Origin: Lepas anatifera
Lineage: Eukaryota > Arthropoda > Thecostraca > Lepadidae
Direction of reading: 5' to 3'
Assembly: GCA_034440635.1 (NCBI GenBank)
Contig: JAOTON010002228.1
Coordinates: 224,001 to 288,000 of the forward strand
Length of the DNA stretch: 64,000 nucleotides
The position numbers were made by a program, and so were the translations under genes. The notes beneath the pieces are model-generated. The model had not been told where the DNA came from. It ran no database searches and saw only the letters and a list, made by a program, of their open reading frames with translations. Shown one piece after another: positions 21,490 through 33,344 of this stretch (its first letter is position 1; the number at the start of each line of letters is the position of its first letter).

Positions 21490-21674
21490 ACTGATCGAAG
21501 GCAATGGCGGGAGAGGCTTGAGCTCCTAGCCCCCCCCCCATGAACTCCTGGATTCCCCACTGCCCTTTGATGTGAGAACTGGCGACTCCGCAATAGACTT
21601 TGTCACCCCCTGTTTGGATGATGCCCCTTTCGACCGTTGCCTCCGCCGCTGGGAAAACCTGGATCCGCCTATGG
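21490..21674. repeat. hAT terminal sequences resembling the 50-bp satellite unit
   Basis: Two right-hand ends occur, gaactcctggattccccactg ending at 21560 and acctggatccgcctatgg near 21657-21674. Upstream of the first is cttgagctcctagccccc. Read inverted, this is CAGTGGGGAATCCAGGAG, a G-run, GGCTAGGAGCTCAAG: the same order of blocks as one unit of the 50-bp satellite at 24.6 kb and beyond. Confidence 0.6.
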
Positions 21675-22235
21675 AAACAAGTTTTTCCAAATATGGATCA
21701 TTGCACCCATTGTTGGGAAAGTAGCCATTCCTGGGAACGCTGACCAGTTTCCCCCATGGGCTGTGTGCATTTTTCTCCCCAGTTCAGTCCAAGATTTTGG
21801 TGGCTAGTTTTGTGATTGTTCTAAATAGATGATGCAATTGTCATGTTGCTTCCAAATATGGGTCTGTGCATCTTTCTTTCCCGCTTTGTTGCAAATTTTA
21901 AATGGCTGGTGGTGTGACTATTCTATATATTGTTGGTTAACTTTTCTGGCCTGTTCATGTTGCCATACTTTTCAGACTGCTTTTGGGTATTTTGTCATAC
22001 TTTTCAGACTGGTTTGTAGGTATTTACATAGTTGTTCTCCCTTGTTTGATGCGAATCTTCCGTAGCAAGCGGCACAATCATTCTAGGTATATAGCTATAA
22101 GTGCATTTCGCCTTGCCTGTTGCCATACTAGCTATAGGGGGGGGTTGGGGGCTGGAAGTCTGCCCCGCCAGCACCTCGAACAGCATCCGGCTATGCGTTT
22201 AATATTGGGGCTCGGACATTTCTAGGGGGGGGCTT

Positions 22236-22249
22236 GAGCCCTCTTGGAT
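22236..22249 (-). mobile_element. hAT terminus CAGTGGCGGATCCAAG
   Basis: cttgagccctcttggatccgccactg ends near 22259, preceded by a G run at 22225. Inverted, it begins CAGTGGCGGATCCAAG, a widespread hAT terminal sequence. Its partner end was not identified. Confidence 0.5.
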
Positions 22250-22259
22250 CCGCCACTGG

Positions 22260-22998
22260 TCTGTTCCATTTGAGGATTAAGATACCGGTTCTCAAGCCAT
22301 ATTTTACCAGCTTTATTTTAAAGATATCTCGGAGAAATATGACAGATGCATAGACCAATCTATGGGACACAGATACTTTTTAAAGACTTTTGGCACCCCT
22401 TCGCCCAATCGACTATCGATGCCCTATGAAAGATCAATGAAACTCTCTGACAGGTCAATGGGGCCCCCATAAATGTCGCTTCCTTCCCGAGTAGCAGGAA
22501 TAAACGCTATCGCGATCGGATTTGGCACCCAACGGTTATATTTTTTCCGCCCCTGGCATTGGCGTCCCCCAGGTCTGGATGACGCCCTGAACATGTGTCC
22601 CTCCCCTGATTGACAATATAAGATCTGCCTATGGGCGGATGGACAAAACCAACCCCCCCCTCCTTTCCCAAACCCTGCCTCCGACAGGAAGACGGTAAAG
22701 TCAACCCAACGGCACATCGACGGTGGATCCCGTGACCATTCTTCAAAGCGCAAAGCGTTTTGTTTTGTTCTTCAGAAACACTATGTTATTGAAATTTTTC
22801 CAGGGCTGGCCCAATCCAAACATTTTGCCAGGTCTACCACAAAGCGTCGGTGGTACCACAGTTTTGTACAACGATGCAAATTTCCCATAGGCCAGTAGCC
22901 ACATTTAGTTACCACACACGACAGTTGTTACCAATTAACAAAGTGCCGTCACACTTACCTTAGCAAAACAGGCGCCAGATGCTCCACTTCTCAACTCA
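22260..22998. other. Unassigned, with decayed hAT-type pieces
   Basis: tctgacaggtcaatgggg and cataaatgtcgctt near 22445-22480, and gatctgcctatgggcgg near 22620, are decayed parts of the same MITE family. No gene was seen. Confidence 0.35.
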
Positions 22999-23344
22999 AG
23001 AAGCTTCCCAATGCAAATGAACCATCCGCTGTCGCGTCGTTGTGTTGCCATGGCGACGCAGCTCCGCAGCGTCACGCACGCGCACAATCAGCTGAGACAA
23101 TTCCCGAGAAGTAGTTCGAAACCGCTATCCCTTCTTTGGGTTTTTTTACGAAGAAACTAAAAAACAATGCATTTGAGTGCCGGTTCTCGCCTGAGAACGG
23201 TCCCAATGGGTTCTTATCTGAAAGATACGTGGGGCTTCTTACACTTTCCCGCCAAAATGCAAAGAACTCAATGAGGTATTCGGATAGAACAAAGAGACAC
23301 CACTGAAGTCTTATGGAAGAAGTTTGTGGCAAAGTTCTCCTGAG
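22999..23344 (+). mobile_element. MITE X copy 1 (TCAAGAAG...CTCCTGA)
   Basis: A ~345-bp sequence starts tcaagaagcttcccaatg and ends aaagttctcctga. Its reverse complement occurs at 53361-53702 with the same two limits. The ends TCAAGAAG and TCAGGAGAA are short inverted repeats. Target duplications were not recognised. Confidence 0.6.
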
Positions 23345-23740
23345 CGGTTTTGAGTGTACTGATAGGTATATGTTTTCTCTTTTGTCACGTATTCGAAGTT
23401 ATATTACCAATGTTTTTTCGGAGGTGGGGGAATATGTCATGGTAGTTGTTAAATACCTAGGTCAATGCTACTCAGCTAATGAAAGGTTACGACTACCTGT
23501 AGGGTGGATTTATATCTCTGGATAGGAGGATGCGCAGTCACTCGGTATTTTTCATATTGACCACTACAACTTGTTTCCGTTTTTTGAAGAGGATTGTGGC
23601 ACTTGGAAATTTGTTAATAGTATAATGGTTATCTTTGCGTTGTCATAGTTGACCGCTTTCAAATTCAGACACTCACAAACGTTTTCGAAAATCCATGTCC
23701 CTCGACCGGGATCACCTTTTGCTCCTAACAATATTCCCCT
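23345..23740. other. Unassigned
   Basis: No recognisable gene or repeat. Confidence 0.4.
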
Positions 23741-23744
23741 TTAA

Positions 23745-24147
23745 CCCGCGCCCCGGTGGGTCTCCGGGCCACCTTCGCCCTGGTTTGAACACCGCTCGAA
23801 CTCGGCCCCTTTGCGGGATAGCGAAAATACGGCCGTTGGTAGATAGCTCATACAAATTCATGAATAAACTATATTAGTCACTTTTTGGCTCAGGTCAATA
23901 TTAAGGTCATGACAGGTCAAAGGAGGTGGCATTTTGAGAAGAGAGTTTGGGCTCTAGCATCTGACAGCGTTGAGTTAGAACCATTTTAAGCACTATTCGC
24001 TTCCTCTCGTCACGGCGAATCGAATGATGTATAATATGGCCATACTAGGTCAAAACACAAAAATGACCTGACCTCAGGTCAGGTCAAGGTCATTTCTTAA
24101 CCTAGCATAGTTCAATATGCAGATCAATCGACTGGCAATAGCAATCC
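23745..24147 (+). mobile_element. piggyBac-like element P1, 5' half
   Basis: After ttaa (23741-23744) comes cccgcgccccggtggg, then gccaccttcgccctggt, the start of the TTAA family seen complete at 41761-42952. The closest relative is at 48617-49570, sharing gctcgaactcgg...gcgggatagcgaaaa and a run of AGGTCA words. Similarity stops at caatccaaac (24147), where the macrosatellite begins; it resumes at 40103. Confidence 0.7.
24064..24092. promoter_or_regulatory. Cluster of AGGTCA/TGACCT hexamers in P1
   Basis: tgacctgacct, a central c, then aggtcaggtca form a perfect 23-bp palindrome (24064-24086), followed by another aggtca (24087-24092). These are canonical nuclear-receptor half-sites in direct and everted arrangement. 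Binding is not shown by sequence alone. Confidence 0.6.
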
Positions 24148-24584
24148 AAACCTCGGCCTGCGGCCTCGGCAGGTGCCGCTCTGGCGCAGGAGAAGCCGGT
24201 GACAATGTACGTTAGCCAAACAGTTCGATTGACAGGCGAGTTTTTTCAGCAGTTTGATACTTATAACAACGCAATGTTGGAGTTTTAGGTTTTGTGTTCT
24301 CATTATGGCTCCATTCAATCCCCTGTCTAGGCCCATGTTTTCCTAAATTAGCATGTCTCTGCATACTGCACCACGCTTGCCCTCTGTTCATATCATCAAA
24401 TAAATAAACACACGCATAATGTTTGTTTTGTTAAGCAAAGACTGGGCATGACAAGAAGAAAGGAGATCCAATATAAAATATGATGGGTTTTCCGACGGTA
24501 TTTCACCCATACCTGCAGATTTTCACCAAATTCAGCCTATTTGTTACCGAGTTATGCCCCAGCTCGAGACCTCAGCCCCACCAC

Positions 24585-26760
24585 CGAACTGATGTCTTGG
24601 ATCCGCCTATGCTCGAGCTCCTTACCCCAACCCCTTACATATGTCCTGGATCTGCCTATGCTCGAACTCCGTAGCCCCACCTCTATACTGCCCTGGACCC
24701 GCCTATGCTTGAACTCCTTAGCCCCTACCCCTAATGATGTCCTGGATCCGCCTATGCTCGAGCTCCCGAGCCCCACCCACGTACTGATGTCCTGAATCCG
24801 CTTATGCTCGAGCTCCTTAGCCCCACTCCCGTACTGATGTCCTGGATCCGCTTATGTTTTAACTCTTTAGCCCCTACCTGTTTTAACTCTTTAGCCTCTT
24901 GATGTCCTGGATCCGCTTATGGTCGAGCTCCTTAGCCCCACCCCCGTACTGATGTCTTTGATCCGCCTATACTCGAGCCCCTTAGCCCCGGCCCCGTACT
25001 GATGTCCTGGATCCGCCTCTGCTCGAGCTCCTTAGCCCGACACCCATACTGATGTCCTGGATCCGCCTATGATCGAGCTCCTTAGCCCCATCTCCGTACA
25101 GATGTCCTGGATCCGCCTATGCTGGATCTCCTAGCCCCATCCCCGTACCGATATGCTAGATCCGCCAAGCTCAAACCCCTTAGCCTCTAACCCCGTACTG
25201 ATATCCTGGCTCCGATTATGCTCGAGCTCCTTAGCCCCACCCCCGTACTGATGTCCTGGATCCGCCTATGCCCGAACTCTTTAGCCCCTACCCCTCTGCT
25301 GATGTCCTGGATCCGCTTATGCTTGAGCTCCTTAGCCCCACCTCTGTACTGATGTCCTTTATCCGCCTATACTCGAACCCCTTAGCCCCACCCCCGTACT
25401 GATGCCCTGGATCCGCCTCTGCTCGAGCTCCTTAGCCCCACACCCATACTGATGTCCTGGATCCGCCTATACTCCAGCTCTATAGCCCCACCCCCGTACA
25501 GATGTCCTGGATCCACCTATGCTCGATCTCCTTAGCCCCACCCCCGTACTGATGTCCTGGATCCGCCTTTACTCAGGCTCCGGAGCCACACCCCTGCACT
25601 GATGTCCTGGATCCGCCTATGCTCGAGCTCCTTAGCCCCATCCCCGAACTGATGTCCTGGATCTGCCTATGCTCGAACTCCGTAGCCCCACCTCCGCACT
25701 GCCCTGGATTCGCCTATACTCAAACTCTTTATTCCCTACCACCCTACTAATGTCCTGGATCCGCCTATGCTGGAACGCCCGAGCCCCACCACCGTACTGA
25801 TGTCCTGGATCCGCCTATGCTCGAGCTCCTTAGCCCCACCCCCGTACTGATTCCTGGATCCGCCTTTGCTGGAGCTCCTTAGCCCCACCCCCGTACTGAC
25901 GTCCTGGATCCTCCTATCCTCGAACTTCTTAGCCCCACCTCCGTACTGATGTCCTGGATCCGCATATTCTCGAACTCCTTAGCCCCTACCCCCGTACTGA
26001 TGTCCTGGATCCGCCTATGCTCGAGCTCCTTACCCCACCTTCTTCCTGATGTCTTGGATCCGCCTATGCTCGAACTCCGTAGCCCGTACCTCCCCCACCC
26101 CCTTACTGATGTCCTGGATCCGCCTGTGCTCGAACTTCGTAGCCCCACCTCTGTACTGCCCTGGATCCGCCTATGCTCGAACTACTTAGCCCCCACCCCC
26201 TACTGATATCCTGGATCCGACTATACTCGAGCTCCCGAGCCCCACCCCCGTACTGATCAGCTGAATCCGCTTATGCTCGAGCTTCTTAGCCCCACCGCCG
26301 TACTGATCTCCTAGATCCGCCTCTGCTCGAGCTCCTTAGCCCCATCCCCGTACTAATATCCTGGATACGCCTATGCTCGAACTCCGTAGCCCCTACCCCC
26401 CTACTGATGTCCTGGATCCGCCTATGCTGGAACTCCCGAGTCTCACCCCGTACTGATGTCCTGATTCCGCTAATGCTCAGCTGCTTAGCCCCATCCCCGT
26501 ACTAATGTCCTGGATCCGCCTATGCTCTAACTCCCTAGCCCGACCCTCGTACCGATGTCCTGGATCCGCCTATGCTCTAACTCCCTAGCCCGACCCTCGT
26601 ACCGATGTCCTGGATCCGCCTATGCTCTAACTCCCTAGCCCCACCCTCGCACTGATGTCCTGGGTCCGCCTATGCTCGAACTCTTTAGCCCTTACCCCCA
26701 TGCTGATGTCCTGGATCCGCTTATGCTCGATCTCCTTACCCCCACACCAGTAACGCCCCA
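24585..26760. repeat. 50-bp satellite array A
   Basis: About 43 head-to-tail units of 50 bp, each with cctggatccgcctatg, ctcgagctccttagcccc and cgtactgatgt; gtactgatgt recurs at exactly 24781 and 24831. Read inverted, each unit begins CATAGGCGGATCCAGG, a hAT terminal motif, followed by a G-rich block and ctaaggagctcgag. The many short frames over it come from the repeat (50 is not a multiple of 3). Confidence 0.95.
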
Positions 26761-26787
26761 CCTCCGTGCCCCCCGCCCCCGAAACGA

Positions 26788-27207
26788 CATAGGCGGATCC
26801 AAGGGGAAAGGGGACAGGTGCCCCCCATAGAATCTTAGCGGCCCCTGAAATTGTCCCGGAAACCCCTGGAAAGTTCGATGGCACCCCCTGAAATGTCGTT
26901 TTCCCCGAGATGCAGGTATCGGGGTCTACTGATAGGTTTTAGCGCCTACTTGATAGGTTTTCCGGCCAAAAGTGGCGTCCCTGGTGTAGATAGCGCCCAC
27001 CAGGAAGTTTCCCCTTCCACCTCGCCCCCGATAGGCAATCCTGGATCCGCGTATGGGAAGCGACATTTCAGGGAGCGTCATCGACCTTGAGAGGCGTGTC
27101 TTTACAATTTCAGAGGGCGCCGATGGTCGATTGGGGGTTGGGGGAGGGGATGGGGGAGAAGGGTGGGGGGGGGCACCTAGCCTACTTATTCCCTGGATCC
27201 ACCCATG
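26788..27207. mobile_element. hAT-type MITE, copy 1 (420 bp)
   Basis: Starts cataggcggatccaagggg and ends ccctggatccacccatg, i.e. imperfect terminal inverted repeats CATAGGCGGATCCAAGG / CATGGGTGGATCCAGGG. It directly follows array A. No 8-bp target duplication was found, so it may have spread with the macrosatellite unit rather than by transposition. Confidence 0.7.
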
Positions 27208-28380
27208 GTCCAAAAACAGAAACATAATACTCTTATTGTAAACTCAGACTTTTACGGTACTCTAATTACTTGTGATGCATTATGGGTAGTGTTGGGTACT
27301 TTTTTACCAGACCATAAATAAAAAGAAACGGCCGCGCCGATCGCCGGCGTTGCCGCGACGTGGACGCAGGGGTGACGCGTGGTGATTTGCTACAACGATG
27401 CGTGGAGAAACGGCATGTTAGTAAAGGTAACTTGGTGTTTCATTGATATATATGCAGATGGAATGTCGACATATGTCTCTTACCTAGCTGCATGCAAAAT
27501 TTCATTTCCCTCCAATGACTCTAACCACCCTAAACCCCGGTGTGAAGCAAAAATGAACTGATAAAATGACCACTGTGAAATGCATTTTACGGCTTATAGC
27601 GCGGAAGCCGTAAGAGATAAGTGGGGGGTATGAGTGAGAAAAATGACGGCAACGAAGTTTTCTATCCAGCCGTGTTAAGTTCATGACCGTAGCTATCATG
27701 GTCTGGAAACGAGGGGGCTGAGAATAAAAATTTTAAAAACTTATATTTTATTTTTGCCTATAAAATAAAAAGTTTCAGTCTGAAAGTTTTTATCTCTAAA
27801 TATATAATAAAGGAGGCTATTCTCTCTTATTATCTGAAATGGGAACTAATTTTTATCAATTAGATCGGAAGATATAAGGGTTTGAATGATATTTTGGGAA
27901 ATGCAGACCTCCACGGAATGGGCCAAAAAGGACCCTTAAATTTCCGTTTTTGTTTTGTTTCTGTGTTTGTGCAGTACTGCACAAACCGGCCTTTAAGTTG
28001 GTATTTGACTCAGAACCTGAACTGCTGTAGCTTCAGATATTTCGAGCCTGTAGTTTAGGCCATGAGTTTTATGCCAAATTTAGGGTGCAAAGTTTAAAAG
28101 CTAATTTAGAGCCCTAAATTTAAAGCTTTTTCTTTCCAACTTTTTGTGTGAACTACAAATTTCCCTGATGTAAAAGGGTGCAAGTTTGAAGAGTCTAGAT
28201 GAATTAGCAAAAAATAGAAAAATAAAAGTTAAAAATCACATAATGCAAAATTCTGGGCAAAATTTTGAAAATTTTGAAAATTGACAACCGTGGTGCCTAT
28301 TCATTTGGAAGTGCCTTCTATCCACAAAAGTTTTAGGTCTCTGATACCAGCGCTCAGAACAGACAACAACAACAACAGAC
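27208..28380. repeat. AT-rich segment of macrosatellite unit 1
   Basis: Contains cgcgccgatcgccggcg, then long AT-rich text, the inverted pair ttttacggctta / gaagccgtaag, and an (ACA)n tract at about 28362-28381. No gene was recognised. Diverged copies occur in units 2 and 3 and at 39060-39960. Confidence 0.7.
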
Positions 28381-28814
28381 AACCTCGGCCTGCGGCCTCG
28401 GTGGGTGCCGCTCTGGCGCAGGAGAAGCCGGTGACAATGTACGTTAGCCAAACAGTTCGATTGACAGGCGAGTTTTTTCAGCAGTTTGATACTTATAACA
28501 ACGCAATGTTGGAGTTTTAGGTTTTGTGTTCTCATTATGGCTCCATTCAATCCCCTGTCTAGGCCCATGTTTTCCTAAATTAGCATGTCTCTGCATACTG
28601 CACCACGCTTGCCCTCTGTTCATATCATCAAAGAAATAAACACACGCATAATGTTTGTTTTATTAAGCAAAGACTGGGCATGACGAGAAGAAAGGAGATA
28701 CAATATAAAATATGATGGGTTTTCCGACGGTATTTCACCTATACCTGCAGATTTTCACCCAATTCAGCCTATTTGTTACCGAGTTATGCCCCAGCTCGAG
28801 ACCTCAGCCCCACC

Positions 28815-31125
28815 ACCGAACTGATGTCCTGGATCCGCCTATGCTGGAGCTCCTTACCCCACCCCCTTAAATATGTCCTGGATCTGCCTATGCTCGAACT
28901 CCGTAGCCCCACCTCTATACGGCCCTGGATCCGCCTATGCTTGAACTCCTTAGCCTCTACCCCTACTGATGTCCTGGATCCGCCTATGCTTGAGCTCCCG
29001 AGCCCCACCCACGTACTGATGTCCTGAAGCCGCTTATGCTCGAGCTCCTTAGCCCCACCTCCGTACAGATGTCCTGGATCCGCCTATGCTGGATCTCCTT
29101 AGCCCAATCCCCGTACCGATATGCTGGATCCGCCTATGCTCAAACTCCTTAGCCTCTACCCCCGTACTGATATCCTGGCTTCGCTTATGCTCGAGCTCCT
29201 TAGCCCCACCCCCGTACTGATGTCCTGGATCCGCCTATGCTCGAACTCTTTAGCCCCTACCCCTGTGCTGATGTCCTGGATCCGCTTATGCCTGAGCTCC
29301 TTAGCCCCAACTCTGTACTGATGTCCTTTATCCACCTATGCTCGAACCCCTTAGCCCCACCCCCGTACTGAAGCCCTGGATCCGCCTCTGCTCGAGCTCC
29401 TTAGCCCAACACCCATACTGATGTCCTGGATCCGCCTATGCTCCAGCTCTTTAGCCCCACCCCCGTACAGATGTCCTGGATCCACCTATGCTCGATCTCC
29501 TTAGCCCCACCTCCGTACTGATGTCCTGGATCCGCCTTTACTCGAGCTCCGGAGCCACACCCCTGCACTGATGTCCTCGATCCGCCTATGCTCGAGCTCC
29601 TTAGCCCCACCCCCGAACTGATGTCCTGGATCTGCCTATGCTCGAACTCCGTAGCCCCACCTCCGTACTGCCCTGGATTCGCCTATACTCGAACTCTTTA
29701 GCCCCTACCACCCTACTATTGTCCTGGATCCGCCTATGCTGGAACGCCCGAGCCCCACCACCGTAATGATGTGCTAGATCCGCCTATACTCGAACTCCTT
29801 AGCCCCATCCCCGTACTGAGGCCTGGATCCGCCTTTGCTGGAGCTCCTTAGCCCCACCCCCGTACTGATGTCCTGGATCCGCCTATGCTCGAACTTTTTA
29901 GCCCCACCTCCGTACTGATGTCCTGGATCCGCCTATGCTCGAACTCCTTAGCCCCTACCCCCTACTGATGTCCTGGATCCGCCTATGCTCGAGCTCCTTA
30001 CCCCACCTTCTTACTGATGTCCCTGATCCGCCTATGCTCGAACTCCGTAGCCTCTACCCCCCCCCCCAGTGATGTCCTGGATCCGCCTTTACTCGAGCTC
30101 CGGAGCCACACCACTGCACTGATGTCCTGGATCCGCCTATGCTCGAGCTCCTTAGCCCCACCCCCGAACTGATGTCCTGGATCTGCCTATGCTCGAACTC
30201 CGTAGCCCCACCTCCGTACTGCCCTGGATTCGCCTATACTCGAACTCTTTAGCCCCTACCACCCTACTAATGTCCTGGATCCGCCTATGCTGGAACGCCC
30301 GAGCCCCACCACCGTACTGATGTCCTAGATCCGCCTATGCTCGAGCTCCCGAGCCCCACCCCCGTACTGATCAGCTGAATCCGCTTATGCTCGAGCTTCT
30401 TAGCCCCACCCCCGTACTGATGTCCTGGATCCACCTATGCTCGAACTCTTTAGCCCCTACCCACGTTCTGATGTCCTGGATCCGCTTATGCTCGAGCTCC
30501 TTAGCCTCACCCCCGTACTGATGTCCTTGATCCGCCTATACTCAAGCCCTTTAGCCCCACCGCCGTACTGATGTCCTAGATCCGCCTCTGCTCGAGCTCC
30601 TTAGCCCCACACCCATACTGATGTCCTGGATCAGCCTATGCTCGAGCTCCTTATCTCCACCCCCGTACAGATGTCCTAGATCCGCCTATGCTCGATCTCC
30701 TTAGCCCCATCCCCGTACTAATATCCTTGATCCGCCTATGCTCGAACTCCGTAGCCCCTACCCCCCTACTGATGTCCTGGATCCGCCTATGCTGGAACTC
30801 CCGAGTCTCACCCCGTACTGATGTCCTGAATCCACTAATGCTCAGCTGCTTAGCCCCATCCCCGTACTAATGTCCTGGATCCGCTTATGCTCTAACTCCC
30901 TAACCCGACCCTCGTACCGATGTCCTGGATCCGCCTATGCTCTAACTCCCTAGCCCGACCCTCGTACCGATGTCCTGGATCCGCCTATGCTCTAACTCCT
31001 TTAGCCCCACCCTCGTACTGATGTCCTGGGTCTGCCTATGCTCGAACTCTTTAGCCCCTACCCCCATGCTGATGTCCTGGATCCGCTTATGCTCGAGCTC
31101 CTTACCCCCACACCCGTAACGACCC
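28815..31125. repeat. 50-bp satellite array B
   Basis: About 46 units of the 50-bp repeat in unit 2. Variant order matches array C at a constant offset near 4.59 kb over most of its length (ttagcccaacacccatac at 29401 and 33989). Confidence 0.95.
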
Positions 31126-31151
31126 CACCTCCGTGCCCCCCCCCGAAACGA

Positions 31152-31573
31152 CATAGGCGGATCCAAAGGGGAAAGGGGACAGGTGCCCCCCATAGAATCT
31201 TAGCGCCCCCTGAAATTGTCCCGGAAACCCCTGGAAAGTTCGATGGCACCCCCTGAAATGTCGTTTTCCCCGAGATGCAGGTATCGGGGTCTACTGATAG
31301 GTTTTAGCGCCTACTTGATAGGTTTTCCGGCCAAAAGTGGCGTCCCTGGTGTAGATAGCGCCCACCAGGAAATTTCCCCTTCCACCTCGCTCCCGATAGG
31401 CAATCCTGGATCCGCGTATGGGAAGCGACATTTCAGGGAGCGTCATCGACCTTGAGAGGCGTGTCTTTACAATTTCAGAGGGCGCCGATGGTCGATTGGG
31501 GGTTGGGGGAGGGGGATGGGGGAGAAAGGTGAGGGGGGGCACCTAGCCTACTTATTCCCTGGATCCACCCATG
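31152..31573. mobile_element. hAT-type MITE, copy 2 (422 bp)
   Basis: Near-identical to 26788-27207, with the same ends cataggcggatcc and ggatccacccatg. Confidence 0.7.
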
Positions 31574-32903
31574 GTCCAAAAACAGAAACATAATACTCTT
31601 ATTGTAAACTCGGACTTTTACGGTACTCTAATTACTTGTGATGCATTATGGGTAGTAATGGGTACTCTTTTACCAGACCATAAATAAACAGAAACGGCCG
31701 CGCCGATCGCCGGCGCTGCCGCGGCGTGGACGCAGGGGTGACGCGTGGTGATTTGCTACAACGTTGCGTGGAGAAACGGCATGTTTGTAAAGGTAACTTG
31801 GTGTTTCATTGATATATATATGCAGATGGAATGTCGACATATGTCTTTTACCTAGCTGCATGCAAAATTTCATTTCCCTCCAATGACTCTAACCACCCTA
31901 AACCCTGGTGTGAAGCAAAAATGAACTGATAAAATTACCACTTTGAAATGTACTTTACGGCTTATAGCGCGGAAGCCGTAAGAGATAAGTGGGGGGTATG
32001 AGTGAGAAAAATGACGGCAACGAAGTTTTCTATCCAGCCGTGTTAAGTTCAATACCGTAGCTATCATGGTATGGAAACCAGGGGGCTGAGAATAAAAATT
32101 TTAAAAACTTATATTTTATATTTGCCTATAATATAAAAAGTTTCAGTCTGAAAGTTTTTATCTCTAAATATATAATAAAGGAGGCTATTCTCTTTTATTA
32201 TCTGAAATGGGAACTAATTTTTATCAATTAGATCGGAAGATATAAGCGTTTGAATGATATTTTGGGAAATGCAGACCTTCACGGAATGGGCCAAAAAGGA
32301 CCCTTAAATTTCCGTTTTTGTTTTGTTTCTGTGTTTGTGCAGTACTGCACAAACCGGCCTTTAAGTTGATATTTGACTCAGAACCTGAACTGCTGTAGCT
32401 TCAGATATTTCGAGCCTGTAGTTTAGACCATGAGTTTTATGCCAAATTTAGGGTGCAAAGTTTAAAAGCTAATTTAGGGCCCTAAATTTAAAGCTTTTTC
32501 TTTCCAACTTTTTGTGTGAACTACAAATTTCTTTTATGTAAAAGGGTGCAGGTTTGAAGAGTCTAGATAAATTAGCAAAAAATAGAAAAATAAAAGTTAA
32601 AAATCACATAATGCAAAATTCTGGGCAAAATTTTGAAAATTTTGAAAATTGACAACCGTGGTGCTTATTCATTCGGAAGTGCCTTCTATCCACAAAAGTT
32701 TTAGGTCTCTGATACCAACGCTCAGAACAGACAACAACAACAACAACAACAACAGACAACGACGAGACCGGAAAAACTGTCAGAATAGAAGCCGTTTCTT
32801 ACTTCGTTCGTCACCGGCCTCTGACAACAACAGACAACGACGAGACCGGAAAAACTGTCAGAATAGAAGCCGTTTATTACTTCGTTCGTCACCGGCTTCT
32901 GAC
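31574..32903. repeat. AT-rich segment of macrosatellite unit 2, with two hairpin minisatellite copies
   Basis: As in unit 1, but followed after the (ACA)n tract by two copies of a ~75-78-bp repeat (from 32761 and 32839) containing gaccggaaaaactgtcag and cgttcgtcaccggct. The repeat can fold, pairing agaagccg with cggcttct. Confidence 0.7.
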
Positions 32904-33344
32904 GACCTCGGCCTGCGGCCTCGGGAGGTGCCGCTCTGGTGCCGGAGAAGCCGGTGACAATGTACGTTAGCCAAACAGTTCGATTGACAGGCGAGTTTTT
33001 TTCAGCAGTTTGATACTTATAACAACGCAATGTTGGAGTTTTAGGTTTTGTGTTCTCATTATGGCTCCATTCAATCCCCTGTCTAGGCCCATGTTTTCCT
33101 AAATTAGCATGTCTCTGCATACTGCACCACGCCTGCCCTCCGTTCATATCATCAAAGAAATAAACACACGCATATTATTTGTTTTGTTAAGCAAAGACTG
33201 GGCATGACGAGAAGAAAGGAGATACAATATAAAATATGATGGGTTTTCCGACGGTATTTCACCTATACCTGCAGATTTTCACACAATTCAGCCTATTTGT
33301 TACCGAGTTATGCTCCAGCTCGAGACCTCAGCCCCACCACCGAA

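Noticed and set aside
24585..26760. CRISPR-like regular repeats
   Set aside because: Units are head-to-tail and continuous with no unique spacers, and the context is animal mobile DNA.
26788..27207. Target site duplication for the 420-bp MITE
   Set aside because: The eight bases on the left (cgaaacga) and right (gtccaaaa) do not match, so no duplication is claimed.
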